NCBI GenBank assembly: GCA_020632665.1
Contig: JACKFC010000003.1
Coordinates: 62,001 to 126,000 of the forward strand
DNA length: 64,000 bases
From: Deltaproteobacteria bacterium
Lineage (GTDB): Bacteria; Myxococcota_A; UBA9042
Direction of reading: 5' to 3'
Shown: piece after piece, positions 9,487 to 19,249 of the stretch
How the letters are laid out: the number at the start of each line of letters is the position of its first letter
Numbering within the stretch: position 1 is the stretch's first letter
Program-made: the position numbers and the translations under genes
Notes under the pieces: model-generated
What the model was told of the DNA's origin: nothing
Seen by the model: only the letters and a program-made list of their open reading frames with translations
Database searches by the model: none

Positions 9487-12291
9487 CTACTTGCCGCCGA
9501 GCAGCGAGGAGACCCACTCGTAGAAGCCGAAGCGGGCCGTATTCTTCGTGCCCTTCGACTCACCACCGGTGGCGCTACCGCCGACGAACATCCGCGCGTC
9601 GTACTCGGTGTTGCCACCCTTGACCTTGCCGGTCACCACGGCCGAACCGAAGCGCGCTTCGTAGCTCGTCGGCTTGCAGCCCTCGTCGGTCTGGCCGTTG
9701 CAGGTGTCGTCCTTGCTGTTGCCGCAGGTCTCTTCCTTCAGCGGCAGGACCTCACCCTCGCAGGCACCCAGCTTGCCGGCGGCGCACTTCTGCACGCCCT
9801 CGGCGCAGATGCCCTTGCCCTTGGTCGCGGGGTCACCGCTATAGCAAGGAACCGTCGCGGTATCGTCGTTGGTGTTGGTGCAGCCGTTGGTCTTGTCGCA
9901 AGAATCCTTGGTGCAGGGGTTCTTGTCGTCACAATCGGGACCGATGCCGGCGACGCAAGTCCATTTGCCGCCGACGTCGCCGCACTTGTCTCCCTCGGTG
10001 CAAGCGTTGCCGTCGTCACAGCTCTTGCTCAGGTTCTTGGCCTTGCAGCTGCCATCGGCGGTATCGCACGAATCTTCGGTGCAAGCCTCACCGTCGTCGC
10101 AGACCTTGGTCTGGCCGGCGGTGCAGCTCTTCTCGAGGCAGACGTCGTTCTCGGTGCACGCGTCGTTGTCCGCGTCACAGGGCGCCGTGTTGGCGATGAA
10201 CTTGCAGCCTTCCTTCGGGTCGCAGACGTCGTCGGTGCAGCCATTCTTGTCGTCGCAGGCCAGCTTCTCGCCAGGCGTGCATACGCCCTCCTTGCATTGG
10301 TCGTCCTTGGTGCAGAGGCTCTGGTCGGCGTCGCAGATGGTGCCTTCCGGCTTCTTGACCACGTCGCACTTGCCAGTGGACGGGGTGCACTGGGTCGCGG
10401 CGCAGAACGTATCCTTGCTGGTATCGCACTTCACGATCGTCGCCGGGTTGACCTTGCACTGGTACGGAACCGCGCTCTTGTCGCAGAAGAGCGTGCCGTT
10501 GCAGAGGTTGCCGTCGTCGTTCTTGGCGCAGTCGCTGTCCGCGGTGCAGGAGCAGGTGTTGGTGCCCGACTTGCAGACGCCAGCGTCGCAGCTGTCACCG
10601 ACCGTGCAGACGTTGGCGTCGTCACAGGTGGTACCGGTCTGCGGCACGTTCTGGCAGCCCTTGATCGCGTCGCAGCTGTCCTTGGTGCAGTCGTTGTTGT
10701 CGTTGCACTTGACCGCCTCGTCGGCGAGCTTGCCCTTGCACTTGCCCTCGTCGCAGGCGTCCTGCTCGGTGCACTCGTTGCCGTCGGTGCAGGGACCCGG
10801 GACGTTGGTGTGGATGCAACCCTTGGTCTTGTCGCACGAGTCGGCGGTGCACGGGTTCAGGTCGTCGCACACGGTCGGCGTTCCCTTGCACGCGTCGCCG
10901 GTGCACTTCTCGCCGGTGGTGCAGGGGTTGCCGTCATTGCACGCCTGGGCCTCCTGGAAAGTGTACTTGCAGGCGCCGTCGATGATGTTGCAGTTGCCGG
11001 TGACGCACTGGTCTTCGCTCGCGCAGGCCTTGGTCTCGCCCGGCTCGCACTTGCCTTCCTTGCAAGCGTCGTTCTGCGTGCAGAGGTTGTCGTCCGCGTT
11101 GCAGCCCTTGCCGTCGTCGTTGGTGTAGACGCAGCCCTTCTCCTTGTCGCAGGAGTCAGCGGTGCACGGATTGTTGTCGTCGCATTCGACCTTGGCGCCG
11201 GCGACGCACTTGCCGTCCTTGCAGGCGTCGTCCTTGGTGCACTCCGAGCCGTCGGCGTCGCAGGCTCCAGCCTTGTTGGTCGTCTTGCAGCCGTTGAGGC
11301 CATCGCAGGCGTCCTCGGTGCAGGGATTGTCGTCGTCGCAGGTCGACTCGTCGGTCTCACCGTCGCAGTCGTCGTCGAGCGCGTTGCAGGTCTCCTGCTT
11401 CGGGTCGGGGGCCAGGCAGGCCGAGAGGCCGCCGCCGGCGGGAGCGCCCTGCTTGCCCGCGGCGAGGCAGGTCCGCGCACCCTCGCACTTCGCCTCACCG
11501 GCGCCGGTGTAGCAGATCGTCGAGAGCTCCTTGGCGATCGCGGCGGCCGAGCAGGTGCACAGCGCGCCGTCCTTCGGGATGCATTGCTTGACGTCCTTGC
11601 CCTCGATGGTCTTGACGTCCTTGCACTCGTAGCCGACCGAGCAGCCGTCGTTCGAGGTGCAGGTCGAGCCGCAGAACGAGCCGGCGTCGCCGTTGTCGAC
11701 GCACGCGGCGCTGCCGTCACCCAGGCCCGTGCACTCGGTGCTGGCCTTGCAAGGGTTGCAGAGCTTGCCGCCGGCCGGAACGCAGAGGTTGACCGGGTCG
11801 GGGTTGCCGGGGAAGTTCACGAGCTTGCACTCGTAGCCAGCCTCGGTGCAGCTCTCGACGCAGGTCTCGGCGCACACGTTGCCGCCATTCGGGCCTTCGA
11901 TGCAGTAGCCCTGGTCACAGTCGCTGTTGCTCTTGCACTCGCAATACGCGGCGCCGGGGCAGAGGTCGCCGCCGCCAGTGTCCGCGTCCTCTCCGCCGCT
12001 GGTATCGGCGTCGGTGCCGCCGCCGCTGGTGTCGGCGTCGGTGCCACCACCGCTGGTGTCGGCGTCGGTGCCACCACCGCTCGTGTCGGCGTCCGCTCCA
12101 CCGCCGCCGGCGTCGGTCGAGCCACCGCCGGTGTCGTCGATGACGGAGACGTCGCCGCCGTTCACGTCGGTCGACGCCGTCGCGTCACCGGTGACCGCCG
12201 TGTCGCCGCCGTCGCCGCAGCCGGCCACCAGCAGCAGCGCTGCGAGCGCGGCTACCCAGTTGTTCTGATTGCGAAGGTGCATCTGCGTCAT
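9487..12291 (-). CDS. Cys-rich repeat lipoprotein, paralogue of the gene at 14474-18151
   Basis: 934 residues. A hydrophobic signal ends in the lipobox LVAGC (Cys25). A low-complexity linker of SGGGTDADT units follows (residues about 45-110). Residues about 110-330 form a Cys-rich N-terminal region (CxCxSxxDCxxGYCIE, then CNALDDDCDGETDE). About residues 330-860 are repeats of the form CDDxNPCTxDSCDxxxGCxxT with roughly 20-25-residue sub-units. One MopE-like unit (CNGQTDEGC) precedes a final segment of about 60 residues ending RFGFYEWVSSLLGGK. The order of modules matches the 1225-residue paralogue, so they arose by duplication. Likely an outer-membrane or surface protein; ligand unknown. GGGGA lies about 7 bases before the ATG. 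Confidence 0.85.
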   Translation of the reverse strand: MTQMHLRNQNNWVAALAALLLVAGCGDGGDTAVTGDATASTDVNGGDVSVIDDTGGGSTDAGGGGADADTSGGGTDADTSGGGTDADTSGGGTDADTSGGEDADTGGGDLCPGAAYCECKSNSDCDQGYCIEGPNGGNVCAETCVESCTEAGYECKLVNFPGNPDPVNLCVPAGGKLCNPCKASTECTGLGDGSAACVDNGDAGSFCGSTCTSNDGCSVGYECKDVKTIEGKDVKQCIPKDGALCTCSAAAIAKELSTICYTGAGEAKCEGARTCLAAGKQGAPAGGGLSACLAPDPKQETCNALDDDCDGETDESTCDDDNPCTEDACDGLNGCKTTNKAGACDADGSECTKDDACKDGKCVAGAKVECDDNNPCTADSCDKEKGCVYTNDDGKGCNADDNLCTQNDACKEGKCEPGETKACASEDQCVTGNCNIIDGACKYTFQEAQACNDGNPCTTGEKCTGDACKGTPTVCDDLNPCTADSCDKTKGCIHTNVPGPCTDGNECTEQDACDEGKCKGKLADEAVKCNDNNDCTKDSCDAIKGCQNVPQTGTTCDDANVCTVGDSCDAGVCKSGTNTCSCTADSDCAKNDDGNLCNGTLFCDKSAVPYQCKVNPATIVKCDTSKDTFCAATQCTPSTGKCDVVKKPEGTICDADQSLCTKDDQCKEGVCTPGEKLACDDKNGCTDDVCDPKEGCKFIANTAPCDADNDACTENDVCLEKSCTAGQTKVCDDGEACTEDSCDTADGSCKAKNLSKSCDDGNACTEGDKCGDVGGKWTCVAGIGPDCDDKNPCTKDSCDKTNGCTNTNDDTATVPCYSGDPATKGKGICAEGVQKCAAGKLGACEGEVLPLKEETCGNSKDDTCNGQTDEGCKPTSYEARFGSAVVTGKVKGGNTEYDARMFVGGSATGGESKGTKNTARFGFYEWVSSLLGGK
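12001..12108 (-). repeat. four tandem 27-base units coding a SGGGTDADT linker
   Basis: Units at 12001-12027, 12028-12054, 12055-12081 and 12082-12108. The second and third are identical and the outer two differ by a few bases. They encode the flexible acidic linker between lipid anchor and first Cys-rich region, so copy number probably varies between strains by slippage. Confidence 0.75.
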
Positions 12292-12369
12292 CGTTGCTTC
12301 CCCATCAGGTCGTGCCGCGGGGGCGCGGGCCCAGTTCGGACTCTAGCCGATTCTGTGCGGCGGTGCGAG

Positions 12370-12414
12370 GCTCCACCGCTGGCTGCAGCGCGCGGCTGCC
12401 GCCAGCGGTGGAGC
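12370..12414 (-). terminator. nested hairpin, probable terminator of the P-domain gene
   Basis: GCTCCACCGCTGGC (12370-12383) pairs perfectly with GCCAGCGGTGGAGC (12401-12414), and the interior GCAGC/GCTGC forms a second stem. It lies 12 bases past the stop of the P-domain gene, reading minus. There is no T run, as is common in high-GC genomes. Confidence 0.6.
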
Positions 12415-12426
12415 GTTCGCAGGTCA

Positions 12427-14394
12427 CTACTTGTTGGCCAGCCACTCGTTGTAGCGGTCGTAGTCCCACTCGAGCTTGTTGGACGAGAAGTTGAATGAGT
12501 TGTTGTAGAAGCCGATCACGGACTTGCTCCAGTAGCCATTCCATGTCGTCCACATGTAGGCGCCAGTCTTCAGCACGAGGACCGAAGACTTGCCAGCCGG
12601 GTACGTGACGTTGGTGCACTGGCTGCTCAGGTTGTTGCTTGTGGTCGACCAGAGATTGCTGCCGTTGAGCGCGAGGCTGGCGTAGTTGCCACCGGCCCAC
12701 GGGTTGGCGGACCAGCGGTAGCATACCTGCTGCGTGACATTGCCCGCGGTTGGATTCTTGATGAACAGGACGAACATTTGGCGCGTCGACTCGTTGTTGC
12801 CGTTGCCGTAGTTGTCGCCGCCGATGCCGAAGTCGATGTTGCCACTGGCGTCAGCCCAAACGATCTCGGGCGTGGCCTGGTGGATCGCGGAGTTGTTGGT
12901 GACCGAGAGGTTGTGGGCGTACTGGTACTTGGGCTGGTACGTCCAGTTGTTCTCGGTGTGGTCGATGAGCTTGCCGTATAGGATCGGGCGGCTGCCTTCC
13001 GGGAAAAAGCCGTACCATTTCGTGCCCTTGACGGTTAGGCTGCCTGAGATGTCGACGTTCTTCGCGTAGGTCGTGCCCGACTGGTAGCTGTCTCCGTTGA
13101 TCGCGATCTTCTTGTTCGAGAGCGTCTGGATCTTGATGCTCCACTTCACGATCTTGCCGTCGGTCTTGGTGTCGCAGATGGCGGCGTTGCCCGGGATCTG
13201 CGTAATGCAGTACGAGGTATCGAGCGCCTTGAGGTTCCACAGTCCCTTCGGGTTCTCGCCGATCCACTTCTTCAGGTCACCGGACTTCGGCAGGTTGCTG
13301 CTGTTGAAGGTCTTCTTGTAGCTCTTGCTGTCCTTCTCGCCGCACGGATCGCAGAGCGTCCAGCCCGTCTTCTTGTCGTCCGGCGGCAGCACCGTCAGCG
13401 CGACCGTCGAGAAGTCGGTGTTGGTGACCTCGACGGTCAATTCGAAGTCCTGCGACACGCCGATATCGGGGAAGTCGAGCGTGGAGTTGGCGTCAGCGCC
13501 GGTATTGTCCGGAATTGCGACGTCCGACTGACCGTCGATCGTATCGACGAACTGGTTGCTGATCAGTTCGTTGCTGATCTCGTTCAGGCCGTCCTTCGGC
13601 AGGGCGGTCGGGTCGAGAGCGGCGACGCACTTCAGCGTGCCGTCGGTGTTGATCCCCTTGACGACCTCTCCGGCATTCTTGCACTCGCCGGCGGGGGTCT
13701 TGAGGCCGGTCAGCTTGCTGCCGTCACCGACGAACTCGGCCGCCGTGACGGAGCCCGAGAAGACGCCGTTCTTCGCCTTGAAGCTGTTGCCGCCGAGGTC
13801 GACGTCGCCGTCGAACTTCATCTCGGACACATCGACGCAGCCCGAGCATGCGAGGTCCGAGGCGGGGCCGCCCTTGGTCGCACTGCCTGCGTAGTTGAAG
13901 CCCATCTTCGCGGCGGCGATCGAGCCGTTGGCGATCTGGTCACCAGCGACGCAACCGTCACAGGTCAGCTTGTCCGCGGAGCCCGCGTGGAGCGCGAAGA
14001 CTGCGCTGTGTAGCGACTGCGCCGGCAGCTCGGGGTCGGAGCCGACCTTCAGCGCCAGCCACTGGCCCTTCGCCGCGGCCAACTTTGCGGCGTCGATCGC
14101 GGTCGAGGAGCCCAAGGCATGCGCGAAGCGGCCGCCGGCCACCTTGACCTTCACCGGACCCTCGCTCCAGACCTTGGTGCCACCGGTCTGAGCGTCGTAG
14201 ATCGAGAAGGTGATGTCGTAGTCACCGTCTGCGGCCGCGCTTCCTCCGGAAGAGGTGAGCACACCCTCGAGCATCGACGTCGTGGGCGTAGCCGCGGTCG
14301 CCGGCGACGTAAAGGCCAACAGGCCGAGCGTCGCGCCACCAAGCGCTGCGGTCCGGAGGCGCCGCATCCAGTCGCCGTGCAGCAGTCGATTCAT
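12427..14394 (-). CDS. exported protein with proprotein-convertase P-domain-like region
   Basis: 655 residues. A signal peptide is visible (basic start, hydrophobic LGGATLGLLAFTS, cut near ATA-ATP). Residues about 30-130 hold a beta domain (MLEGVLTSSGG...YDITFSIYDAQTGGTKVW) typical of secreted surface proteins. The middle has paired Cys in CDGC and CSGC. Around residues 320-440 comes a jelly-roll segment starting with DFELTVEVTNTDFS and ending IVKWSIKIQTL that resembles the P/Homo B domain normally attached to subtilisin-like proteases; here no protease domain is present. The last 180 residues are Asn/Trp/Tyr-rich. ATG at 14394 is preferred over an upstream TTG because AAGGAG is well spaced only for the ATG. 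It sits 79 bases behind the 1225-residue lipoprotein with no terminator between them, so they are probably co-transcribed. Confidence 0.8.
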   Translation of the reverse strand: MNRLLHGDWMRRLRTAALGGATLGLLAFTSPATAATPTTSMLEGVLTSSGGSAAADGDYDITFSIYDAQTGGTKVWSEGPVKVKVAGGRFAHALGSSTAIDAAKLAAAKGQWLALKVGSDPELPAQSLHSAVFALHAGSADKLTCDGCVAGDQIANGSIAAAKMGFNYAGSATKGGPASDLACSGCVDVSEMKFDGDVDLGGNSFKAKNGVFSGSVTAAEFVGDGSKLTGLKTPAGECKNAGEVVKGINTDGTLKCVAALDPTALPKDGLNEISNELISNQFVDTIDGQSDVAIPDNTGADANSTLDFPDIGVSQDFELTVEVTNTDFSTVALTVLPPDDKKTGWTLCDPCGEKDSKSYKKTFNSSNLPKSGDLKKWIGENPKGLWNLKALDTSYCITQIPGNAAICDTKTDGKIVKWSIKIQTLSNKKIAINGDSYQSGTTYAKNVDISGSLTVKGTKWYGFFPEGSRPILYGKLIDHTENNWTYQPKYQYAHNLSVTNNSAIHQATPEIVWADASGNIDFGIGGDNYGNGNNESTRQMFVLFIKNPTAGNVTQQVCYRWSANPWAGGNYASLALNGSNLWSTTSNNLSSQCTNVTYPAGKSSVLVLKTGAYMWTTWNGYWSKSVIGFYNNSFNFSSNKLEWDYDRYNEWLANK

Positions 14395-14473
14395 CTCCAA
14401 CTCCTTCGGTGAGGGTCACTCCGGACCGTCACGATCGCCTCGCCCCGTGAACCTCCACGCGGCGAATCCCCAT

Positions 14474-17400
14474 TTAGTTCCCGAGCAGGGCCTTGAGCCA
14501 CTGCACAAATCCGAAACGCACACCGTAGTTGCCGCCCTGTCCAGGCGTCGATGCGCCGCCGACGGCGCTGGTGCCGACGCTGGCGTCGACCCCGTAATTG
14601 GCGCCCTTGACGCGGACCGAGCCGTTGCCGTCGTGGGCGACGAAGCCCGTCGGCGCGCAACCCTCGTCGGTGACGCCGTCGCAGGTATCGTCCTTGCCGT
14701 CGCAGGCCTCCTTGCTGGCCGGCACGGTATCGCCCGCGCACACGCCGAGGTTGCCCTTGTCGTCGCAGGTCTGCGCGCCGTCCTTGCAGGTGCCCTTGCC
14801 ACTGGTACCGCTCGGACCGGTGTAGCAAGCGACCTTCTTGCCCGCCTGGATGGCGTATTTGCAGCCACCCTTGTCACTGCCTGCGGGTTCGGCGCAGGTG
14901 TCGTCGGTGCAGGCGTTGTCGTCGTCGCAGGCCATCGTCTTACCGGGAATGCAGGTCCAGGCGTCGCTGGCATTCTTGCCGCATGCGTCACCCGTCGTGC
15001 ACAGCTTGCCGTCGTCACAGCTCTGCACGAGCTCGGTGTACGAGCACTTGCCGGTCTTCTTGTCGCAGACCTCCGAAGTGCAGACCTCGTTGTCGTTGCA
15101 ATCCTTCTGCTTGCCAGCGACGCACTTGCCGCTGGTGCAGACGTCGTTCTCCGTGCATGCGTCGCCGTCTGCGTCGCAGGGCCCAGCCTGGTCAGTGTGG
15201 ACGCAGCCCGTGGCCTTGTCGCAAGCGTCTGCCGTGCAGGGGTTCAGGTCGTCGCAGGGCAGGGTCTTTCCTGCCACGCACTTTCCGCTCTGGCAGGTGT
15301 CGTTGGTCGTGCAGACCGAACCGTCGGCGTCGCAGGGCGTCTCGTCGGCCTTGACCACCGGGGCGCATTTGCCGGTGGCCGCGGTGCAGGTGTTCTTGCT
15401 GCAGAAGTTGTCCTGTGAATCGTCACAGGTCACCACCGTCGCGGGGTTCACCTTGCACTTGTAGGGCGCCTCGGCCTTGTCGCAGTAGAGCGTACCGTTG
15501 CAGAGGTTGCCGTCCTCTTGCTTGAGGCAGTCGGAGTCGGCCTGGCAAGCACAGATATTGGTGCCACCGGTGCACTTGCCGCTTTCGCAGGTGTCGCCGA
15601 CGCTGCAGGCGTCGCCGTCTTCACAGGACTTTCCGCTCACCGGCTGGTGCTTGCAGCCCTGCTTGCTGTCGCATGTATCCGCGGTGCAGGCGTTGCCGTC
15701 GTCGCAGGTCTTGGCGACGTCGACCGGCGTACCCGCACATTGACCCGTGGCGCAGCCGTCCTTCTCGGTGCATGCGTTGCCGTCGTCGCAGGGCAGCCCG
15801 TTGGCGACCGGAGTCGAGATGCAGCCCTTGACGCTGTCGCAGACGTCGGTGGTACACGCGTTGCCGTCGTTGCAGACGACTTTCACGCCGGGCAGGCAGG
15901 TGAACTTGCCAGCGTTGTTCTTGCCGCAGTTGTCCTCACCGGTGCATGCGTCGCCGTCGTCACAGGTCTTGCTCACCTCGGCGAAGAGGCAGGCCGCGGT
16001 CACCTTGTCGCAGGAGTCGGCGGTGCAGGGCTCTTCGTCGTCGCACTTCTTGCTGTCGCCGGGCAGGCACGAGCCTTCCTTGCAGACGTCGCCCACCGTG
16101 CAGGCGTTGTCGTCAGCGTTGCACGGCGCGTTGTTCGGCGTGTACGTGCAGCCAGCCTTCGGATCGCAGGCGTCGTTGGTGCACGGGTTGCCGTCGTCAC
16201 AGGTCACGACCGCTCCCGCGACGCAGGTGCCCTGGCCGTCGCAGGAGTCGTTCTGCGTGCAGACGTTGCTGTCCTTGTCACAGGGCAGGCCCTTCGGACC
16301 GTAGGTCAGGTTGCACTTTCCGCTCTGCGGGTCGCAGCCGTTGGTCTGGCAGGCACCGTTGATCGAGGTGTCGCATTGGACCACCGAGTTCGGCTTGATC
16401 TTGCACTTGAAGGGTGCGCTGGCGGTGTCGCAGAAGAGCGTGCCATTGCAGAGGTTGCCGTCCTCCTGCGCTTCGCAGTCCGCGTCGGTCTTGCAATCGC
16501 AGACGTTGCTACCGGATTGGCACTTGCCGGCGGCGCAGACGTCGCTCTTGGTGCAGGCGTTGTCGTCGTCGCAGGGCGTTCCGGTCTCGTTGCTGTGGGC
16601 GCAGCCTTGGGCCGGGTTGCAAGTGTCCTTGGTGCAGGCGTTGCCGTCGTCGCAGTCGGTCGTGGCCGACATCGGCAGGCCGACGCAATTGCCGGCCTCG
16701 CAGGCATCCTGCTTGGTGCAGGCGTTGCCGTCGTTGCAGGGCCCAGCGGTCGGCTTGTGGACGCAGCCGCTGGTCGTCGCGCAGGAGTCGGCGGTGCAGG
16801 GGTTGCCGTCGTCACATTTGGTGGCATCGCCCTTGCACGTGTCGTTCTGGCAGGTCTCGCCGGTGGTGCAAGGGTTGCCGTCGTTGCAGGGCAGGCCGGT
16901 CTGGAAGGTGTAGCCGCACTTGCCGGTGGTCACCGAGCACTTTCCGGTCACGCAATCGTCGCCGGACTCGCAGCTCTTCTTCTGGCCGGGCGAGCAGACG
17001 CCCTCTTTGCAAGCGTCGCTCTGCGTGCACTCGTTGTCGTCGGCGTTGCAGATCGGCCCAGTCAGCGGCTCGTACTGGCAGCCCACCTTCGGGTCGCACT
17101 TGTCGGCGGTGCACGGGTTCTTGTCGTCGCAGTCGAGCGCTTTGCCGGGCTCGCACTTGCCGTCCTTGCAGCTGTCCTGGACGGTGCAGACCGAGTCGTC
17201 GGCGTCGCAGTCGCCTTCCTTGTTGGTGTATTTGCAGCCGTCGCCGCCGGCACAGTTGTCGATCGTGCAGGCGTTGTTGTCCTCGCAGGTCGCCTCGTCG
17301 CTCTGGCCGTCGCAGTCGTTGTCGAGGCCGTCGCACTTCTCGGGCTCTGGCTCGGGCGCCTGGCAGCTCGAGAGGCCACCGCCGGGCGGCGCGCCAGCGG

Positions 17401-18151
17401 CTCCGTCCGGCAAGCAGGTCCGCTTACCGGCGCACTTGGCATCACCAGCGGTCACGAAGCATTGGGTCGAGAGCTCCTTCTTGATCGCGACAGCCGAGCA
17501 GGCGCAGGCTCCGCCGTTCTTCACGACGCACTGCTTGACCTCGCTGCCTGCGGTATCCTTCACCGTCTCGCAGCCGTAGCCGTCGGGGCATTGCTCGTCC
17601 GAGCCACACGCCGCGCCGCAGAAGGCGCCGCCGTCGCCGCGATCGACGCAGGCCGCGTCGCTGTTGCCGACCGTGATGCAGTCGGCGTTCGCGCCACAGG
17701 GATTGCAGAGGGCGCCCCACTGCGGCACGCAGATATTGGTCGTATCACCGCCGGCGCCGGTCGTCGTCGCGCACTTGAAGCCGTTCGGGCAATCTTCGAT
17801 GCAGGTCTGGGCGCAGATGCTGCCGGCATTGGTCTCGATGCAGAAGCCGGTGTCGCAGTCCTTCGCCGAGGTACAGGCGCAGCCTGGCTCGCCCGGGCAA
17901 ACCGGGCCGGTCGCGTCGGGGTCGATGCGGCCGCCGGTGTCCTCACCGCCGGTGTCCTTGTCGCCGCCGGTGGTGTCTTCGCCACCGCCGCCTCCGGTGT
18001 CCTTGGTGTCGACCGTGCCGACGTCCTCGCCTTGGACTTCGGTCGCGGTATCGACCGTGCCGCCCGTCGCGCCACCGTCGTCGCCGCTACACCCCGCGAC
18101 GGCTGCCACGAAGGCCACTGTCAGCGTCAGACTTCCCCAACAAGTGCGCAT
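14474..18151 (-). CDS. large Cys-rich repeat lipoprotein, paralogue of the gene at 9487-12291
   Basis: 1225 residues. The lipobox is VAGC (Cys21), followed by an Asp/Gly/Thr-rich linker. The Cys-rich N-terminal region parallels the 934-residue paralogue almost segment by segment (DCDTGFCIE, LCNPCGANADC, CDGLDNDCDGQSDEATC). A long array of CDDGNPCTxDSCD units follows, including duplicated larger blocks that each carry a CNGTLFCD-type motif. The end is CDGVTDEGC followed by about 60 residues closing with RFGFVQWLKALLGN, as in the paralogue. No enzyme motif is visible. Likely surface-exposed, disulfide-rich and possibly metal-binding. First gene of a minus-strand pair with the P-domain gene; the start is supported by GAGGGG immediately upstream. 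Confidence 0.85.
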   Translation of the reverse strand: MRTCWGSLTLTVAFVAAVAGCSGDDGGATGGTVDTATEVQGEDVGTVDTKDTGGGGGEDTTGGDKDTGGEDTGGRIDPDATGPVCPGEPGCACTSAKDCDTGFCIETNAGSICAQTCIEDCPNGFKCATTTGAGGDTTNICVPQWGALCNPCGANADCITVGNSDAACVDRGDGGAFCGAACGSDEQCPDGYGCETVKDTAGSEVKQCVVKNGGACACSAVAIKKELSTQCFVTAGDAKCAGKRTCLPDGAAGAPPGGGLSSCQAPEPEPEKCDGLDNDCDGQSDEATCEDNNACTIDNCAGGDGCKYTNKEGDCDADDSVCTVQDSCKDGKCEPGKALDCDDKNPCTADKCDPKVGCQYEPLTGPICNADDNECTQSDACKEGVCSPGQKKSCESGDDCVTGKCSVTTGKCGYTFQTGLPCNDGNPCTTGETCQNDTCKGDATKCDDGNPCTADSCATTSGCVHKPTAGPCNDGNACTKQDACEAGNCVGLPMSATTDCDDGNACTKDTCNPAQGCAHSNETGTPCDDDNACTKSDVCAAGKCQSGSNVCDCKTDADCEAQEDGNLCNGTLFCDTASAPFKCKIKPNSVVQCDTSINGACQTNGCDPQSGKCNLTYGPKGLPCDKDSNVCTQNDSCDGQGTCVAGAVVTCDDGNPCTNDACDPKAGCTYTPNNAPCNADDNACTVGDVCKEGSCLPGDSKKCDDEEPCTADSCDKVTAACLFAEVSKTCDDGDACTGEDNCGKNNAGKFTCLPGVKVVCNDGNACTTDVCDSVKGCISTPVANGLPCDDGNACTEKDGCATGQCAGTPVDVAKTCDDGNACTADTCDSKQGCKHQPVSGKSCEDGDACSVGDTCESGKCTGGTNICACQADSDCLKQEDGNLCNGTLYCDKAEAPYKCKVNPATVVTCDDSQDNFCSKNTCTAATGKCAPVVKADETPCDADGSVCTTNDTCQSGKCVAGKTLPCDDLNPCTADACDKATGCVHTDQAGPCDADGDACTENDVCTSGKCVAGKQKDCNDNEVCTSEVCDKKTGKCSYTELVQSCDDGKLCTTGDACGKNASDAWTCIPGKTMACDDDNACTDDTCAEPAGSDKGGCKYAIQAGKKVACYTGPSGTSGKGTCKDGAQTCDDKGNLGVCAGDTVPASKEACDGKDDTCDGVTDEGCAPTGFVAHDGNGSVRVKGANYGVDASVGTSAVGGASTPGQGGNYGVRFGFVQWLKALLGN

Positions 18152-18310
18152 GTCCCCTCACTCCCCGGTATTCGACCCCTCGCATGCTTACCTCTCCCCA
18201 GCACGAAAGCAAGGGTCTACTCCGAATCGGTCGCGAATGGCGCTTGACGGCGCCGCGAGAACTTGCGAAGCCGCGCAGGTCGTGGCCGCACTGGCCGGAT
18301 TGGGGGGGAC

Positions 18311-19249
18311 GTGGAGCGAATCCAAGGGTGGCCGGCTGCACCGCTCGGACCCAGCGCCGTCGCGTTCGGCAACTTCGACGGCCTGCACGTCGGCCACCGC
18401 GCCATCATCGGCAGCCTGCGGGCTGCTGCAGTCGGCTTCGGCGGCGGCGTCACGCTCGCGACGTTCGACCCACATCCGCTCTCGCTCCTGCGTCCGGAAC
18501 GCGCACCGCGGGCGATTGACCCCCTCGCGTTGCGGCTGGCCCGTTTTGCCGAGGCCGGCGTCGATCGCACCGTGGTGCTCCGCTTCGACGAGACTCTGCG
18601 GCAGACCTCCGCGCTGGACTTCGCCGATCGGCTGTTTCGGCAGCTCGGCGCGCGTGTCGTGGTCGCGAGCTCCGACTCGCGCTTCGGTGCGGGTGGCCGC
18701 GGCGATATCGCGTTGCTCCGCGCGGCCGCAGCGCGGAACCAGGCGCGCGTCCTGCAGATCCCAGCCGTCAGCCGCGACGGTGAGCGGGTCTCCAGCTCGC
18801 GGGTGCGCCGCCTGATCGAGGCCGGCGACGTCGAGCAGGCGTGGGCACTGCTCGAGCGGCCGTTCGAGCTGGACGGCGAGGTCGTCCACGGCGACGCCCG
18901 TGGCCGCACCATCGGCTTTCCGACTGCGAATCTCGCCACGGCAGGGCAGGTTGCGCCTGCCGCGGGCGTCTACGTTGCGCAGCTGCTGGTCGACGGGGCG
19001 TGGCTGCCGGCGGTCGCCAACCTCGGCCTCCGCCCGACGGTCGACGGCGCGTCCTGGCGCACCGAGGCGCACGTGCTCGATCGGGCCATCGATCTCTACG
19101 GCAAGCGCGTCCGCCTGCGGCTGTTGCGGCACCTACGTGGCGAACGACGCTTCGCCGACCTCGACGCCTTGCGCGCCGCGATCGCCGAGGACGCCGACGC
19201 AGCCCGGCGCATGCTCGCCGTGTGGTTCGAGCGCGGCGCCCTCGCGTGA
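18311..19249 (+). CDS. ribF: bifunctional riboflavin kinase / FAD synthetase
   Basis: 312 residues from GTG. The N-terminal half is the nucleotidyltransferase (FMN to FAD) with AVAFGNFDGLHVGHRAII, the family GNFDGxHxGH motif, then ATFDPHPLSLL and SSSRVRRLI. The C-terminal half is the flavokinase domain (riboflavin to FMN) with GRTIGFPTANL and GVYVAQLLVDG. The length is normal for the family. The GTG at 18311, preceded by a G-rich stretch, is chosen because it directly precedes the conserved start of the domain; longer in-frame starts would add only Arg-rich sequence. It overlaps aroE by 4 bases (GTGA), so the two are translationally coupled. Confidence 0.9.
   Translation: MERIQGWPAAPLGPSAVAFGNFDGLHVGHRAIIGSLRAAAVGFGGGVTLATFDPHPLSLLRPERAPRAIDPLALRLARFAEAGVDRTVVLRFDETLRQTSALDFADRLFRQLGARVVVASSDSRFGAGGRGDIALLRAAAARNQARVLQIPAVSRDGERVSSSRVRRLIEAGDVEQAWALLERPFELDGEVVHGDARGRTIGFPTANLATAGQVAPAAGVYVAQLLVDGAWLPAVANLGLRPTVDGASWRTEAHVLDRAIDLYGKRVRLRLLRHLRGERRFADLDALRAAIAEDADAARRMLAVWFERGALA

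Noticed and set aside
10297..12498. long plus-strand frame opposite the Cys-rich lipoprotein genes (also 15518-18247)
   Set aside because: Low-complexity Val/Ala product opposite a gene with signal peptide, lipobox and conserved Cys pattern.
18841..19245. N-terminal extension of aroE inside ribF
   Set aside because: Arg-rich out-of-frame sequence. The conserved enzyme begins at the GTG overlapping the ribF stop.
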